A stretch of DNA of 50,691 nucleotides from 2-01-FULL-50-23 sp964509695 (GTDB taxonomy: Bacteria > Patescibacteriota > Microgenomatia > UBA1400 > MFAQ01), in contig CAZDXN010000005.1 of the NCBI GenBank assembly GCA_964509695.1, positions 1 to 50,691 on the forward strand, in the 5' to 3' direction. This document shows positions 24,204 to 33,145 of the stretch, piece after piece (the stretch's first letter is position 1; each line of letters begins with the position of its first letter). The translations under genes and the position numbers were made by a program. The notes below the pieces were generated by a model, which worked only from the letters and a program-made list of their open reading frames with translations, was not told the DNA's origin and did no database searches.

Positions 24204-24736
24204 ATCTTAAACTGGGCCACCAGTTGATCAATGATTTCTTTTATTATTTTGTTTATTGATATTTCCTCATCAGAAGAGAAGTCGCTCAAGACATAGTCCT
24301 CCCCAGACTGCCGACTGTCCGCTGCCGGCTGCCGACTGTCAATTCCCACCCGCACCCTCCAAAAATCGGTCCTTCCCAGGCGCTCTTCGATTGAAGTCAG
24401 ACCATTGTGGACCTTCGGACCCACCCCTTTTTGGATTTTGTATTCTCCCAATCTGATATCCAAATCGTCATGGACCACGATTAGGTCATCGGCGGGCACC
24501 TTGTAGAAATTTACCACTTCGCTCACCGCCTCCCCCGACCGATTCATAAATGTCTGCGGCTTCACCAAGAGCATGTCCCCGGCCTTGCAAATCAGTGCCT
24601 CAAACTTACTCTCCCATCTTACTGTCGACTGTCGACTGCCGACTGCAGACGACTTATCTATCGCCATAAACCCCACATTGTGTCGATTCTTGGCGTACTT
24701 CCCCCCCGGATTCCCTAGACCTACAATAATCTTCAT
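24200..24736 (-). CDS. pth: peptidyl-tRNA hydrolase
   Basis: A 178-residue hydrolase that releases peptides from peptidyl-tRNA. Visible are GLGNPGGKYAKNRHNVGF at residues 6-23 with the catalytic His, KPQTFMNRSGEAV near 60 and VVHDDLDIRLG near 86 with the Asp. Two stretches, SAVGSRQSTVRW near 31 and DSRQPAADSRQSGE near 135, are encoded by the CAGTCGGCAGTC micro-repeat (24621-24650 and 24304-24341) and look like in-frame insertions in surface loops. TAGAAT (24743-24748) is 6 nt before the ATG. The promoter abuts a GTGNCAC array. Confidence 0.94.
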   Translation of the reverse strand: MKIIVGLGNPGGKYAKNRHNVGFMAIDKSSAVGSRQSTVRWESKFEALICKAGDMLLVKPQTFMNRSGEAVSEVVNFYKVPADDLIVVHDDLDIRLGEYKIQKGVGPKVHNGLTSIEERLGRTDFWRVRVGIDSRQPAADSRQSGEDYVLSDFSSDEEISINKIIKEIIDQLVAQFKI

Positions 24737-24749
24737 ACATATATTCTAC

Positions 24750-24772
24750 GTGACACCGTGGCACCGTGTCAC
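24750..24772. repeat. GTGNCAC x3 array between divergent -10 boxes
   Basis: GTGACAC, GTGGCAC and GTGTCAC are separated by single C residues. The array fills the gap between the pth -10 (24743-24748, minus) and the glycosyltransferase -10 TATAAT (24776-24781, plus). On the minus strand it offers GTGACA, one base from TTGACA, 18 nt from the pth -10. It may be a promoter module or operator. Confidence 0.75.
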
Positions 24773-24791
24773 TGCTATAATTTCCGCTAGC

Positions 24792-25628
24792 ATGACACCC
24801 CCATCTCTTTCCATCATCATCCCGGTTCTCAACGAAGAGAAATATCTTCCCACCCTCCTCACCGACCTCTCTCGTCAGACTTATACCGATTTTGAAGTTA
24901 TCGTGGTCGACGGCCAATCAAAGGATAGAACTGTCGAAAAAGCCAACCACTTTGCCCATCGTCTCCCCAAGCTCACCATCCTCAATAGTGAAATCAGAAA
25001 TGTTTGTTGCCAAAGAAACCAAGGCGTCACCAGCGCCGCCTCTGACTTGATTCTTTTTATGGACGCCGACAACCGTGTGCCCACTTATTTTCTTCAGGGA
25101 CTGAAGTATCGCGTCGATCTAACCGATCCTGATATCTTTACCACCTGGATCGCCGCCGAAGCCAACACCAGCAATAGTGTCGCCATCGCCACCATCATCA
25201 ACCTCTACTTCGATCTTCAAAAAAGAACCGACAACCCACCGACGATTGAGGCGATGCTCGGATTCAAAAAAGAGGTTTTCAAAAAACTAAAGGGGTTCAA
25301 TCCAAAATTGGCCATCAACGAAGGCAACGACATCGTCAAAAAAGCCATCAAAAAGGGTTTCCACTTTGAGCTCTACCAAGACCCAACCTATTCTTTTTCC
25401 TTGCGCCGACTTCAAAAACAAGGTACCCTCAGAATGATCGGGACTGTTTCCCAGCTCGAAATAAACCGGCTTCTGGGTCGAAAGTTATCCAATCAAAAAA
25501 TCAGCCAACTTTATCCCATGCAAGGCGGAGGCTACTACGACAATCTAATTCAAAAACTAAAGTTGCCGAAACAAAAAGAAAAACTGGTGAAATTTGTCCG
25601 CTCCTTCCTCTTCGATGAAAAAATCTAA
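24792..25628 (+). CDS. family 2 glycosyltransferase
   Basis: A 278-residue GT-A enzyme from the ATG at 24792; the frame upstream is antisense to pth. It starts with SLSIIIPVLNEEKYLPTLL, then has VIVVDGQSKDRT near 45 and LILFMDADNRVP near 95 (DXD metal motif). These are hallmarks of GT2 enzymes that use a nucleotide sugar. The C-terminal part has two positions that may contact the membrane but no clear helix. TGC-TATAAT is 10 nt upstream of the ATG. Its end overlaps the exchanger gene by 4 nt. The acceptor is unknown; cell-envelope glycan or lipid is likely. Confidence 0.88.
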   Translation: MTPPSLSIIIPVLNEEKYLPTLLTDLSRQTYTDFEVIVVDGQSKDRTVEKANHFAHRLPKLTILNSEIRNVCCQRNQGVTSAASDLILFMDADNRVPTYFLQGLKYRVDLTDPDIFTTWIAAEANTSNSVAIATIINLYFDLQKRTDNPPTIEAMLGFKKEVFKKLKGFNPKLAINEGNDIVKKAIKKGFHFELYQDPTYSFSLRRLQKQGTLRMIGTVSQLEINRLLGRKLSNQKISQLYPMQGGGYYDNLIQKLKLPKQKEKLVKFVRSFLFDEKI

Positions 25629-26605
25629 ATTGATGGGAAGAGCAAAATCAGTCCCACAAAGGTCATAAAAACGCCAACCAAAATCAACCCCTCCCGTCTT
25701 TCCAATTTACGCTTGCTGGAAGTAAACATCCAAAACAGACCAAAAATGACCACAAAAGCGATATTCACCAAAGCATAACTGCCCGTTCTCTCAATCGAAA
25801 ACGGATGAAAAAATGCTAATACTCCGATTATCAAGGTGGCATTAGTTACCACGCTTCCGAGGATATTGCCAAAAACCAAAGCTACATTTCGCTTCATTAT
25901 CGCTCCTGCGCTCAAGAAAAGTTCCGGCAAAGACGTCCCCACCGAAATTATCAGTAGTCCCACCACCCCGACTGGGACGCCCCAATAGGCCGCCATCACC
26001 GCCCCGATTTTCACCAACCAATTGCCGGAAACCAACAAAATTATTATCCCCAATATCATCTCGATTACGGGCACCCCACGATTAATTAATTCCTTTTTCC
26101 CAATTCGAAGGAGGATTCTTCCATGGGCGGACTCGGTCCTTGCCAAATGTTTCCTCTTGCCGTCACTGATCAAGTCAGAAAGATAAATGATATAAATTAC
26201 GATCAATATTGCCCCATCCATTCTGGACAAGCCCCCATCCATCATCAACAATATTGGAGAAATTCCCGCCATGAAGGCCGCCGCCAATTCAAAACGCCAA
26301 TAATCTCCCACAATTGGCAAGGACCCAGCCAACAAGGTCGCTCCTCCGATAATGATAGACAGATCGGCGACATTTGACCCCAAGAGCGTCCCCAGAGCTA
26401 TTTCCGGCTTCTTTTCCACCACCGAGGCTAGGGTCACAAACAATTCCGGCAGAGAAGTTGACAAGGCTACTAATATGGAAGCCGCAGCGATCTTCCCTTT
26501 TGTCGTCATTCCAACAGCCATTTTGTCGAACGCGCCCAAAACTACTCTGGTAGAAAATCCCATCAACAGACACAAAAAAATCAAAACCCAAAAAGACAAG
26601 AACAT
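25625..26605 (-). CDS. Na+/Ca2+ exchanger family protein (CaCA)
   Basis: A 326-residue membrane protein with about ten helices and the two alpha-repeats of cation/Ca2+ exchangers. The first is STSLPELFVTLASV with LGTLLGSNVADLSIIIG (residues about 48-90). The second is GTSLPELFLSAGAI with FGNILGSVVTNATLIIG (about 225-265). The paired Glu and Asn/Asp residues bind the ions. It follows the P-type ATPase gene by 4 nt on the same strand, so the two probably form a calcium or cation export unit. Confidence 0.92.
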   Translation of the reverse strand: MFLSFWVLIFLCLLMGFSTRVVLGAFDKMAVGMTTKGKIAAASILVALSTSLPELFVTLASVVEKKPEIALGTLLGSNVADLSIIIGGATLLAGSLPIVGDYWRFELAAAFMAGISPILLMMDGGLSRMDGAILIVIYIIYLSDLISDGKRKHLARTESAHGRILLRIGKKELINRGVPVIEMILGIIILLVSGNWLVKIGAVMAAYWGVPVGVVGLLIISVGTSLPELFLSAGAIMKRNVALVFGNILGSVVTNATLIIGVLAFFHPFSIERTGSYALVNIAFVVIFGLFWMFTSSKRKLERREGLILVGVFMTFVGLILLFPSI

Positions 26606-26609
26606 GGAT

Positions 26610-29069
26610 TCATTTAACCATATTGAAGAGGGCTTTTATTATCTCGATCAAAAAGACCATCAATACACCCACCACCAATACCCAAAGCCAGTCAAGCAAT
26701 GAGAGCGGAACCGTCTCAAAAATTTTCTGAAATGGGGAAATGTAAATCGCTGTTAGCTGCATCAGCCACCCACCCCCAACAGCCAAGATCAATGCCGGAT
26801 TCTTAAAAAGATTATCTTTCCAGATCGGCTTCTCCAAACTTCGGCAGGAGAAAACATAAAAGAGTGAACAAGTTCCCAAGATAGCAAAGGCAAACGTTCG
26901 GGAAAAAATGAGTCCACTTCCCAAAAAATAGTAATGGTAAGCAAAGCCCGCTAGAGTCAGAAACCCCGCCGAAACCGAAATCAGGCCGACCAAAAATAAC
27001 CTCTTATTGTCCAATATCGGGTCGTTTTTTCCAATTGGTTTTCGGGTCAGTAAGCCCTCCTCCTTCGGTTCGATGGTGAGGGCCATATAGGGGAATCCGT
27101 CACTGATCAGATTTATCCACAGAATTTGGGCCGCCAACAACGGTAGCGGCCAGCCAAGGAATATGGAGGCTACAATCACTACTATTCCAGCAAAGGAATC
27201 AGATAACAAATATAGCAAGACTTTTCTCAAATTATCAAAGATCCCCCGTCCCTCCTCCACTGCCGAGAGAATTGTCTGAAAATTATTATCCAGTAGTACC
27301 AGATCCGCGACTTCGCGGGCCAAGTCACTGGCATTATCGACCGTAATGCCAATATCGGCCCTTTTCAGCGCCGGGACGTCATTGACTCCGTCTCCCATCA
27401 TCGCCACCGTCGCCCCGAAGTCCTGAAGTGACACCACGATTTCCAGTTTTTGTTCTGGAGAAGTCCTCGCAAACAAAACCGCTTTATTTATTCTTTCTAC
27501 TTTCTCCTTACCACCCAGTTTAGATAGCTCTTCTCCCGTCATCACCAACTCTTCGTTGACGATATTGCCCTCGGCCAACCCCACCTGTCTCATGCACGCC
27601 CAGGCCGTCTCTTTATAATCTCCGGTAATTACTTTTAGCCCGATTCCCGCTTTGGTAGCTTTCAGGAGTGATTCCGCTACCCCAGTCCGCACCGGATCTT
27701 CAAAAAGAATTAATCCTAACCATTCATATCCTTCAACCGTTTCTCTTTTAATTTTTTGATTGGCCTCTTTTGCCGGTAATTTTTTCATCGCCATCGCCAC
27801 CATCCGATAGCCCTTGGTTCCTAGCTCCCCCAACCTCTCCGTCCACTTTTTACTTTCCGCAAGCTTCATTGTTGATAACCCTAGCACCACCTCCGGCGCC
27901 CCACTAAGAAATTCCACCCCACTCTCATGCCTAGTCACAATATATTTATGTTTGTGGTCAAAGGGTAGTTCATCCACCCGAACAAGCTCCGACTCTTTCG
28001 GCGCGAGTGGATGACGGCGGCCCCAGTCCAGCATTGAAACCTCTAGAGGATCACGTTGATCGTTGCACCAGATCGCTCCTCGAATCAGCCATTCCATCTT
28101 TTCCTTATCGTGACCACCCTCCAAATCCGATACCGCTCCGATAGCCGTCATCTTTCCCTCAGTAATTGTCCCGGTTTTGTCCAAACAAATTACGCTTACG
28201 CTCCCCAAGGTTTCCGCCGCCACCAAACCCCGAACCACAGCCTTCTTGGCCAAGATCCGCTTCATTCCCACCGCCAAGATCACCGTCAGTCCCACCACCA
28301 ACCCCTCCGGAATCGCCGCCACTGCCAAGGCCACCGCCGTATTAAGGAGCGTCAGTGTAGATCTTCCCGATATCAATCCCGTCACAAATATTCCACCGGC
28401 AACGACTAGGATCACCACTGTCAGTTGTTTTGTCAATCTTCCCAATCTTTTTTGCAATGGCGTTTTCTCAGTCTCCGCTTCCTTCGCCGTCTTGGCGATC
28501 ATTCCCACCCGGGTCTTTATTCCGGTCGTAACTACCAACATTTCCCCCACCCCCTTCTCCACCACCGTCCCCATAAACCCCTCCGCACCGACTTTTTTGG
28601 CTACGCTACTCGACTCTCCGGTCAAAATTGCCTCATTCAGGTACATACCGTCCTCAACAATCAGCTTGCCATCGGCCGGCACCTTCCAGCCAATCGTCAA
28701 TTTGACCACGTCCCCCGGAACCAGCGTGGCCGCATCGACCTCAACCCACTCCTCACCTCTCTTAACCCGGGCTCTCGGCGCCAGCAATTTTGACAAAGCC
28801 TCCATATTCTTCTCTGCCTTATATTCCATTACAAATCCGAATACTGTATTAAGCACTACCGCCAGCAGAATTACCAGAGCATCCACCCAGTCAGCCAGAA
28901 GAAAAGAAGCCGCACTGGCGATGATCAGGACATAGACCAAGGGTGACCGCAGTTGAGACAGTAGCAATCGATACCACCGCTTCCCCTCGTGAATCACGAT
29001 CTCATTCCGTCCATACTTCAATCTCGCCGCATTTGCTTCAGATTCTGATAAACCTCGCTTCCACTCCAT
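26610..29069 (-). CDS. P-type cation-transporting ATPase (Ca2+-ATPase-like)
   Basis: An 819-residue P-type pump. The N-terminal cation-ATPase domain begins RGLSESEANAARLKYGRNE. The actuator motif is LTGESSSV near residue 150, the phosphorylation motif CLDKTGTITEGKM near 295, and the hinge TGDYKETA near 478 with MGDGVNDVPALKRADIG near 556. Six C-terminal helices follow. The length and PEGL motif (AAIPEGLVV near 255) match the SERCA/PMR1-like group that exports Ca2+ or Mn2+. TAGGAT lies 7 nt before the ATG. It is coupled to the exchanger gene downstream. Confidence 0.94.
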   Translation of the reverse strand: MEWKRGLSESEANAARLKYGRNEIVIHEGKRWYRLLLSQLRSPLVYVLIIASAASFLLADWVDALVILLAVVLNTVFGFVMEYKAEKNMEALSKLLAPRARVKRGEEWVEVDAATLVPGDVVKLTIGWKVPADGKLIVEDGMYLNEAILTGESSSVAKKVGAEGFMGTVVEKGVGEMLVVTTGIKTRVGMIAKTAKEAETEKTPLQKRLGRLTKQLTVVILVVAGGIFVTGLISGRSTLTLLNTAVALAVAAIPEGLVVGLTVILAVGMKRILAKKAVVRGLVAAETLGSVSVICLDKTGTITEGKMTAIGAVSDLEGGHDKEKMEWLIRGAIWCNDQRDPLEVSMLDWGRRHPLAPKESELVRVDELPFDHKHKYIVTRHESGVEFLSGAPEVVLGLSTMKLAESKKWTERLGELGTKGYRMVAMAMKKLPAKEANQKIKRETVEGYEWLGLILFEDPVRTGVAESLLKATKAGIGLKVITGDYKETAWACMRQVGLAEGNIVNEELVMTGEELSKLGGKEKVERINKAVLFARTSPEQKLEIVVSLQDFGATVAMMGDGVNDVPALKRADIGITVDNASDLAREVADLVLLDNNFQTILSAVEEGRGIFDNLRKVLLYLLSDSFAGIVVIVASIFLGWPLPLLAAQILWINLISDGFPYMALTIEPKEEGLLTRKPIGKNDPILDNKRLFLVGLISVSAGFLTLAGFAYHYYFLGSGLIFSRTFAFAILGTCSLFYVFSCRSLEKPIWKDNLFKNPALILAVGGGWLMQLTAIYISPFQKIFETVPLSLLDWLWVLVVGVLMVFLIEIIKALFNMVK

Positions 29070-29091
29070 ACAATAAATCCTACCTTATCCT

Positions 29092-29138
29092 CTCCCTCTA
29101 AGTTAGAGGGAGATGTCGTGTATTCGCGACAGAGGGCG
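29092..29138 (-). repeat. two-hairpin dispersed repeat, copy A
   Basis: The first hairpin is CTCCCTCTAA-GTTAGAGGGAG (29092-29112). The second, GTCGT...GCGAC (29115-29130), is followed by AGAGGGCG. The DUF559 stop codon lies inside the first hairpin, so the last residues of that protein (PLSRIHDISL) are encoded by the repeat. Confidence 0.8.
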
Positions 29139-29486
29139 TAAGATTCCTAACTTTTTCTTTATCTTCTCCACCACCGCGTCTACATCATCCACTATCTCCT
29201 GATTCCAAAATCTCATCACACTTATGTTTAATGAATTCAAATATTCCGTCCTATCTTCGTCATACTCTTTTCTTTTTCGATGAAACCCTCCATCTAGCTC
29301 AACAGCCAATTTCTTTTCTGGACAATAAAAATCCAAAATATAACTCCCTATCCCAAACTGTCTTCTAAATTGAAGGCCCAATTGCTTTCTCTTTAATTTC
29401 TTCCACAATATCTTTTCCGCTTCAGTTACATTATTCCTCAAAACTCTCCTTTTCTCTTTCGTACCACGATCATTCGAAGTAAACAT
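29103..29486 (-). CDS. DUF559 nuclease-like protein
   Basis: A 127-residue protein of the DUF559 family, which has a very-short-patch-repair/restriction-endonuclease-like fold. The core contains LRNNVTEAEKILWKKLK near 16, FRRQFGIGSYILDFYCP near 40 and KKLAVELDGGFH near 58 (catalytic D...ExD-type residues), with RFWNQEIVDD near 92. It is an isolated gene bracketed on both sides by copies of the two-hairpin repeat, and its C-terminus reads into copy A. This arrangement suggests a mobile or repeat-associated unit. Its activity has not been settled by sequence. Confidence 0.88.
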   Translation of the reverse strand: MFTSNDRGTKEKRRVLRNNVTEAEKILWKKLKRKQLGLQFRRQFGIGSYILDFYCPEKKLAVELDGGFHRKRKEYDEDRTEYLNSLNISVMRFWNQEIVDDVDAVVEKIKKKLGILRPLSRIHDISL

Positions 29487-29510
29487 CTACTATTAATTTA
29501 CCTTATCCCT

Positions 29511-29562
29511 CTCCTCTAGTTTAGAGGAGAGATGTCTGTACTCAGACAGAGTGGCGTACTAA
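29511..29562 (-). repeat. two-hairpin dispersed repeat, copy B
   Basis: The first hairpin is CTCCTCTA-GTTT-TAGAGGAG. The second is GTCTG-TACT-CAGAC, followed by AGAGTGGCGT. It lies about 25 nt upstream of the DUF559 start, in the same orientation as copies A and C. Confidence 0.8.
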
Positions 29563-29588
29563 TTAATGCAATATACTAAAATATCAAT

Positions 29589-29978
29589 ATGAAAAAAGAA
29601 TCACTAGAGGAACGCTCAGAACGAATTCTGAACGAACTTAAGAATAAATATCCAAAGACAAAAGCTTACGACCTAGACGGACATTCCGAGCATTTTGTGT
29701 GTGAGATTGAACCGGTTACAGATCATCCGGGATACGACCGCGCAGTCGAAGTGATTCTAAAAAGCCAACCCCACAAACACTTAATCATGACACAGTATTA
29801 CACTATTATTTCTGGAACACTAGAACTGCACGACGGAGAAAAAGTCATAGTCTTGAATCCGGGCGATAAATACACCATAAATCCCGGACGTACCCACTGG
29901 GCAGTCAGCAAAAACGAGTGTTGGGTAGAAATATACTCCAAACCCGGTTGGACAAAACAAGACCACATTCCAGTATGA
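29589..29978 (+). CDS. cupin-domain protein (mannose-6-phosphate isomerase-like)
   Basis: A 129-residue single cupin. The barrel motifs are seen as SQPHKHLIMTQYYTIISG near 58-75 (metal His residues), LNPGDKYTINPGRTHW near 91-106 and WVEIYSKPG near 112. It resembles the type II phosphomannose isomerase/cupin-2 small proteins, but the substrate is not set by sequence. It stands between repeat copies B and C with no partner on its strand, so it could be cargo of a repeat-bounded segment. Confidence 0.82.
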   Translation: MKKESLEERSERILNELKNKYPKTKAYDLDGHSEHFVCEIEPVTDHPGYDRAVEVILKSQPHKHLIMTQYYTIISGTLELHDGEKVIVLNPGDKYTINPGRTHWAVSKNECWVEIYSKPGWTKQDHIPV

Positions 29979-30062
29979 ATCACCATCCACAACTCAATAT
30001 ACCCTTCATTATTTCTCGTGCTTTGCCTTCCACCACTTCATAATAATTTATTCCCTGGTCTC

Positions 30063-30113
30063 CTCCTCTAGTTTAGAGGAGGGATGTTCGTACTCGAATA
30101 GGGTGGAGTGCTC
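30063..30113 (-). repeat. two-hairpin dispersed repeat, copy C
   Basis: The first hairpin is CTCCTCTA-GTT-TAGAGGAG. The second is TTCG-TACT-CGAA (30087-30098), followed by TAGGGTGGAGTG. It touches the stop codon of the NUDIX gene. Confidence 0.8.
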
Positions 30114-30540
30114 ACGACCGCAAATTTTCTTTGATTTCCTTCAGAAATTCCGATTTCAACAATTGCTTCCAGGGTAAAAATAATGGCCTTGGCAACGACC
30201 GGAAATCATACCACCCCAAACCGATAAATTTATCTGGTTCTTTTATTTTTCCTTTGCCGCCAGACCAATCGCTCATTACCCAAATTGTTATGTAGTGTTT
30301 ATCTTCCTTTTTAAAAATATCATTTGTTACTCCGACAATTCTTATTTTGTGTATTTTTATTCCAGTCTCTTCGAAGACTTCCCTTCTCGCCGTTTGCTCA
30401 ATTTTTTCTCCAAACTCCAAATGTCCCCCGGGGACTGACCAACTCCCGTCGCCATGAGAATTTTTCCGACAGCCCATTAGAAACTTATGATCCTTGAAAA
30501 TGAAAACCCCAACCCCGATTCTGGGAATCTTCTGATTCAT
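30112..30540 (-). CDS. NUDIX hydrolase
   Basis: A 142-residue NUDIX protein. The box reads GHLEFGEKIEQTARREVFEETGI near residues 39-61 (G-x5-E-x7-REVxEE-x2-G), preceded by WSVPGG. It hydrolyses a nucleoside diphosphate linked to another group; candidates are damaged nucleotides, ADP-ribose or nucleotide sugars. An extended -10 TGATATGAT lies 6 nt before the ATG. Its 3' end overlaps repeat copy C. Confidence 0.92.
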   Translation of the reverse strand: MNQKIPRIGVGVFIFKDHKFLMGCRKNSHGDGSWSVPGGHLEFGEKIEQTARREVFEETGIKIHKIRIVGVTNDIFKKEDKHYITIWVMSDWSGGKGKIKEPDKFIGLGWYDFRSLPRPLFLPWKQLLKSEFLKEIKENLRS

Positions 30541-30559
30541 ATCTGAATCATATCAAACG

Positions 30560-31483
30560 TCAACCATCATTTTTTTCTTCCGGAAATATTCCCTCAAGCA
30601 ATATTCTTAATCCTACCATTTTGGAGATCAGCTCTCCGGCCAGCTCCTCACTTACTTTGGTCCCCTCAACTTCCATCAAACTCTTGGGAAATACCAAGGG
30701 AAACTCCACCGCAAGATGAGTCGGCGCGAAAAAAGATTCGCAACTTAATTCATCCGGCAGTCCATACAATTGTCTTTCAATATCCATCTTCATCTCCTCG
30801 CCTCTAGTGACCCGTTTCACCTTCACTACTTCTTCGAAACCGTCTCTATGTTTAAATGTATCTATCGAGTTTGTCTCCCCGGAAAACCCCAGATCAACGG
30901 GCATCATATCTGTCTCCCACCCATCCGTAAACAACACATCACCTTCAACCGAAGGCGCCCAGTAGACCATTCTATTGGGGCTCATTCGCGGCCTGATTGC
31001 TACTGTGGGCAAATGTCTTCCCCACTCTGGTAGTGGCATGCCGGCAAATATTCCCCAGAAAGGAAATCCCGCTTCTTCTTCCCCCTCATGCCAAATTGTC
31101 ACCTCCCCACCACGCGGAGACTTTGCCTCCGTCCGCACATCGGCCACCCCCCTCTCCCGGTATCTTGCAATTTCCCCTGTCACTGCTTGTCCATCTCCTC
31201 CACACTCTAGTGTAAACTTCTCAAACACCAACCGTCCCCCCTCTTCCTTTAGCTCCATCCGCATCGTCGGGGAATTTCTCAACTCTTCCATCCACCTATC
31301 CCAATCCTTACCAAACCTTTGTACTACCACCGCCATCGTTACCACCAGCTTTCCCTCACTCCGGTGAAACCAGATATTAAATTTTTCCCTCTCTTGATGA
31401 TCCCGCATCGTACTAAAAGAATCCTCCCCGCTGCGGCGATAAACTTTGTACGCCCCATCTCGTTGTTGTTCTATATTCGCCAT
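30560..31483 (-). CDS. hypothetical protein, 307 residues
   Basis: No family is recognised. The protein is soluble and mixed alpha/beta, rich in Glu/Arg and Trp, with stretches such as EVTIWHEGEEEAGFPFWGIF near 130 and RDGFEEVVKVKRVTRGEE near 220. There is no signal peptide or membrane helix. A GGAG Shine-Dalgarno-like sequence lies just upstream of the ATG, which is unusual for this window. It is divergent from the AAA/winged-helix regulator gene 102 nt away. Confidence 0.65.
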   Translation of the reverse strand: MANIEQQRDGAYKVYRRSGEDSFSTMRDHQEREKFNIWFHRSEGKLVVTMAVVVQRFGKDWDRWMEELRNSPTMRMELKEEGGRLVFEKFTLECGGDGQAVTGEIARYRERGVADVRTEAKSPRGGEVTIWHEGEEEAGFPFWGIFAGMPLPEWGRHLPTVAIRPRMSPNRMVYWAPSVEGDVLFTDGWETDMMPVDLGFSGETNSIDTFKHRDGFEEVVKVKRVTRGEEMKMDIERQLYGLPDELSCESFFAPTHLAVEFPLVFPKSLMEVEGTKVSEELAGELISKMVGLRILLEGIFPEEKNDG

Positions 31484-31585
31484 ATCTCCTCTACCTTAAA
31501 CCCGTCCACCCCACCTTACTTGACATTTACCTCCCACTTTTGTCACCAAACCTCACCGTTCCCTCACAAATGATAAAATCAGGCC

Positions 31586-32461
31586 GTGTTTACAGACTTT
31601 AAGTCCAAGGTTGCCGCTTTTCTTGCCCGTGGTGAATCAGTCCAAATCGTCGGCCTCCCCGGCATGGGCAAAAGTAATTTCGGCCGTTCTCTCGGCGGAT
31701 TTCTCCTTGATCCCAATTTTTATCCCGACCCAACTTCCCTAACTTTCATAGATGCCATTAGGGAAAGCGGGGAAACCAAACTCATCGTCATCGACTCGGC
31801 CAATCGTCTCTTGAAACCGGAATTTCAACCTTTTTTTCTCTATCTCAAAGCCCTTCGAGACCAGCACAAATATTCGCTTGCTTACATCCTTCTCACCCAT
31901 CACATCATCGGGCCGGAATATCGCCCGCTTCTTGGGGATTTTTACGAGATCGCCAGCGAACACATCGAGCGTCTTCCCCCTACCGATCCAACTCAGATGT
32001 CATATTTTGGTTTTTCCCCCACCCCAAAGCAAGTTGATCAGATCACAAAATTAAGTGGGGGTATTCCCGCCCTCATCAAAATCTGTATCATGGCTCTAAG
32101 AGACAAATCCTCCCTTGATTCTGAAGAGAATCCCAGGCTCAAGGCCCAAATTGAAGAAATACTCTCTGTCTCTAGGAATGATCCCCTTCTTTCTCAGAGC
32201 CAATTAGTTTGCGAATACATTACTATCCACCCCCAAACCAACCTTTCTGCCACCGAAACCAGACTCCTGAACTTATTGTTGGAAAACCAAAACCAAATCG
32301 TCTCCAAGGATCAGATCTGTGCTCTTGTCTATCCTGATGTCAAAGACCGCGCTGGTATTTCCGACCATGCCCTTGACCAACTCGTCCACCGCCTCCGCGC
32401 CAAAGTCAAATCAAAATATACTATCACCACCCACCGTGGCCTTGGCTATCAGCTTTCCTAG
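31586..32461 (+). CDS. AAA ATPase with OmpR-type winged-helix domain
   Basis: A 291-residue protein with a GTG start. The N-terminus has a P-loop, GLPGMGKSN near residue 23, and a Walker B-like LIVIDSANR near 66, as in STAND/AAA regulators. Residues about 210-291 form an OmpR/PhoB winged helix (LSATETRLLNLLLENQNQIVS, then RLRAKVKSKYTITTHRGLGYQ). It is probably a nucleotide-controlled transcription regulator. The -10 TAAAAT (31574-31579) is 6 nt before the GTG. Its 3' end overlaps dedA by 4 nt. The target is unknown; the divergent 307-residue gene is a candidate. Confidence 0.8.
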   Translation: MFTDFKSKVAAFLARGESVQIVGLPGMGKSNFGRSLGGFLLDPNFYPDPTSLTFIDAIRESGETKLIVIDSANRLLKPEFQPFFLYLKALRDQHKYSLAYILLTHHIIGPEYRPLLGDFYEIASEHIERLPPTDPTQMSYFGFSPTPKQVDQITKLSGGIPALIKICIMALRDKSSLDSEENPRLKAQIEEILSVSRNDPLLSQSQLVCEYITIHPQTNLSATETRLLNLLLENQNQIVSKDQICALVYPDVKDRAGISDHALDQLVHRLRAKVKSKYTITTHRGLGYQLS

Positions 32462-33132
32462 ATACTTTTTCTTGCCTTCCACCATTCAACAAACATTGGT
32501 ACGACCGAAATCAGAATGATGACGATTATCAAGTATTCAAAGTGTTCTTTGACCCAGGGAAGGTTTCCGAAATAATACCCCGTGAATAGGAAGATGGTCA
32601 CCCAAAATGCCCCCCCCATGAAGTTATAGAAAACAAAATGTTTGTAGGACATCTTACTCACTCCGGCGACAAAAGGGGCAAAAGTCCGCACGATCGGCAC
32701 AAAACGGGCTAGGACTATCGCCGCCCCGCCGTGTTTTTCATAGAACGCCTGCGCTTTATGCAAATACTCCTTCTTAAAAATCTTGTTCATCTTAAACTGA
32801 AAACTGAAAACTGAAAACTGAAAACTGGGGTCAAAGACTCTTGGCCCCAAATAGTGCCCCATCCAATAGTTGACCGTATCCCCGACAAAAGCCGCCGTCA
32901 CCAAAAGAACGTATAGCCAAACGATATTCAAAGCTCCTCCTGCCGATAATGCGCCAGCGGCAAAGATCAACGAGTCGCCGGGAAGAAATGGGGTCACCAC
33001 CAAACCCGTCTCACAAAAAATTACCAAGAAAAGCAGACCGTACGACCAAATCCCAAAACTATTGACAATCAGGACCAAGTTCTCATCAACATGCAAGAAA
33101 AAGCCAATTATCTGTTTCAAAAAACTAACCAT
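32458..33132 (-). CDS. DedA family membrane protein
   Basis: About 224 residues from the ATG giving MVSFLKQI; TATAAT (33139-33144) sits 6 nt upstream, so the frame before it is not coding. The DedA/SNARE-associated signature is present: FLPGDSLIFAAGALSAGG near 58-75, GDTVNYWMGHYLG near 92 and RFVPIVRTFAPFVAGVSKM near 153. DedA proteins are polytopic and help move lipid carriers or phospholipids. The stretch FQFSVFSFQFKMN near 110 is encoded by a TTTTCAG micro-repeat (32794-32827), an in-frame insertion in a loop. Confidence 0.92.
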   Translation of the reverse strand: MVSFLKQIIGFFLHVDENLVLIVNSFGIWSYGLLFLVIFCETGLVVTPFLPGDSLIFAAGALSAGGALNIVWLYVLLVTAAFVGDTVNYWMGHYLGPRVFDPSFQFSVFSFQFKMNKIFKKEYLHKAQAFYEKHGGAAIVLARFVPIVRTFAPFVAGVSKMSYKHFVFYNFMGGAFWVTIFLFTGYYFGNLPWVKEHFEYLIIVIILISVVPMFVEWWKARKSI

Positions 33133-33145
33133 GCAGATATTATAC

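Noticed and set aside
24573..24791. Upstream extension of the glycosyltransferase ORF
   Set aside because: It is antisense to pth and crosses a repeat array and a TATAAT. The GT2 domain starts right at the ATG of 24792.
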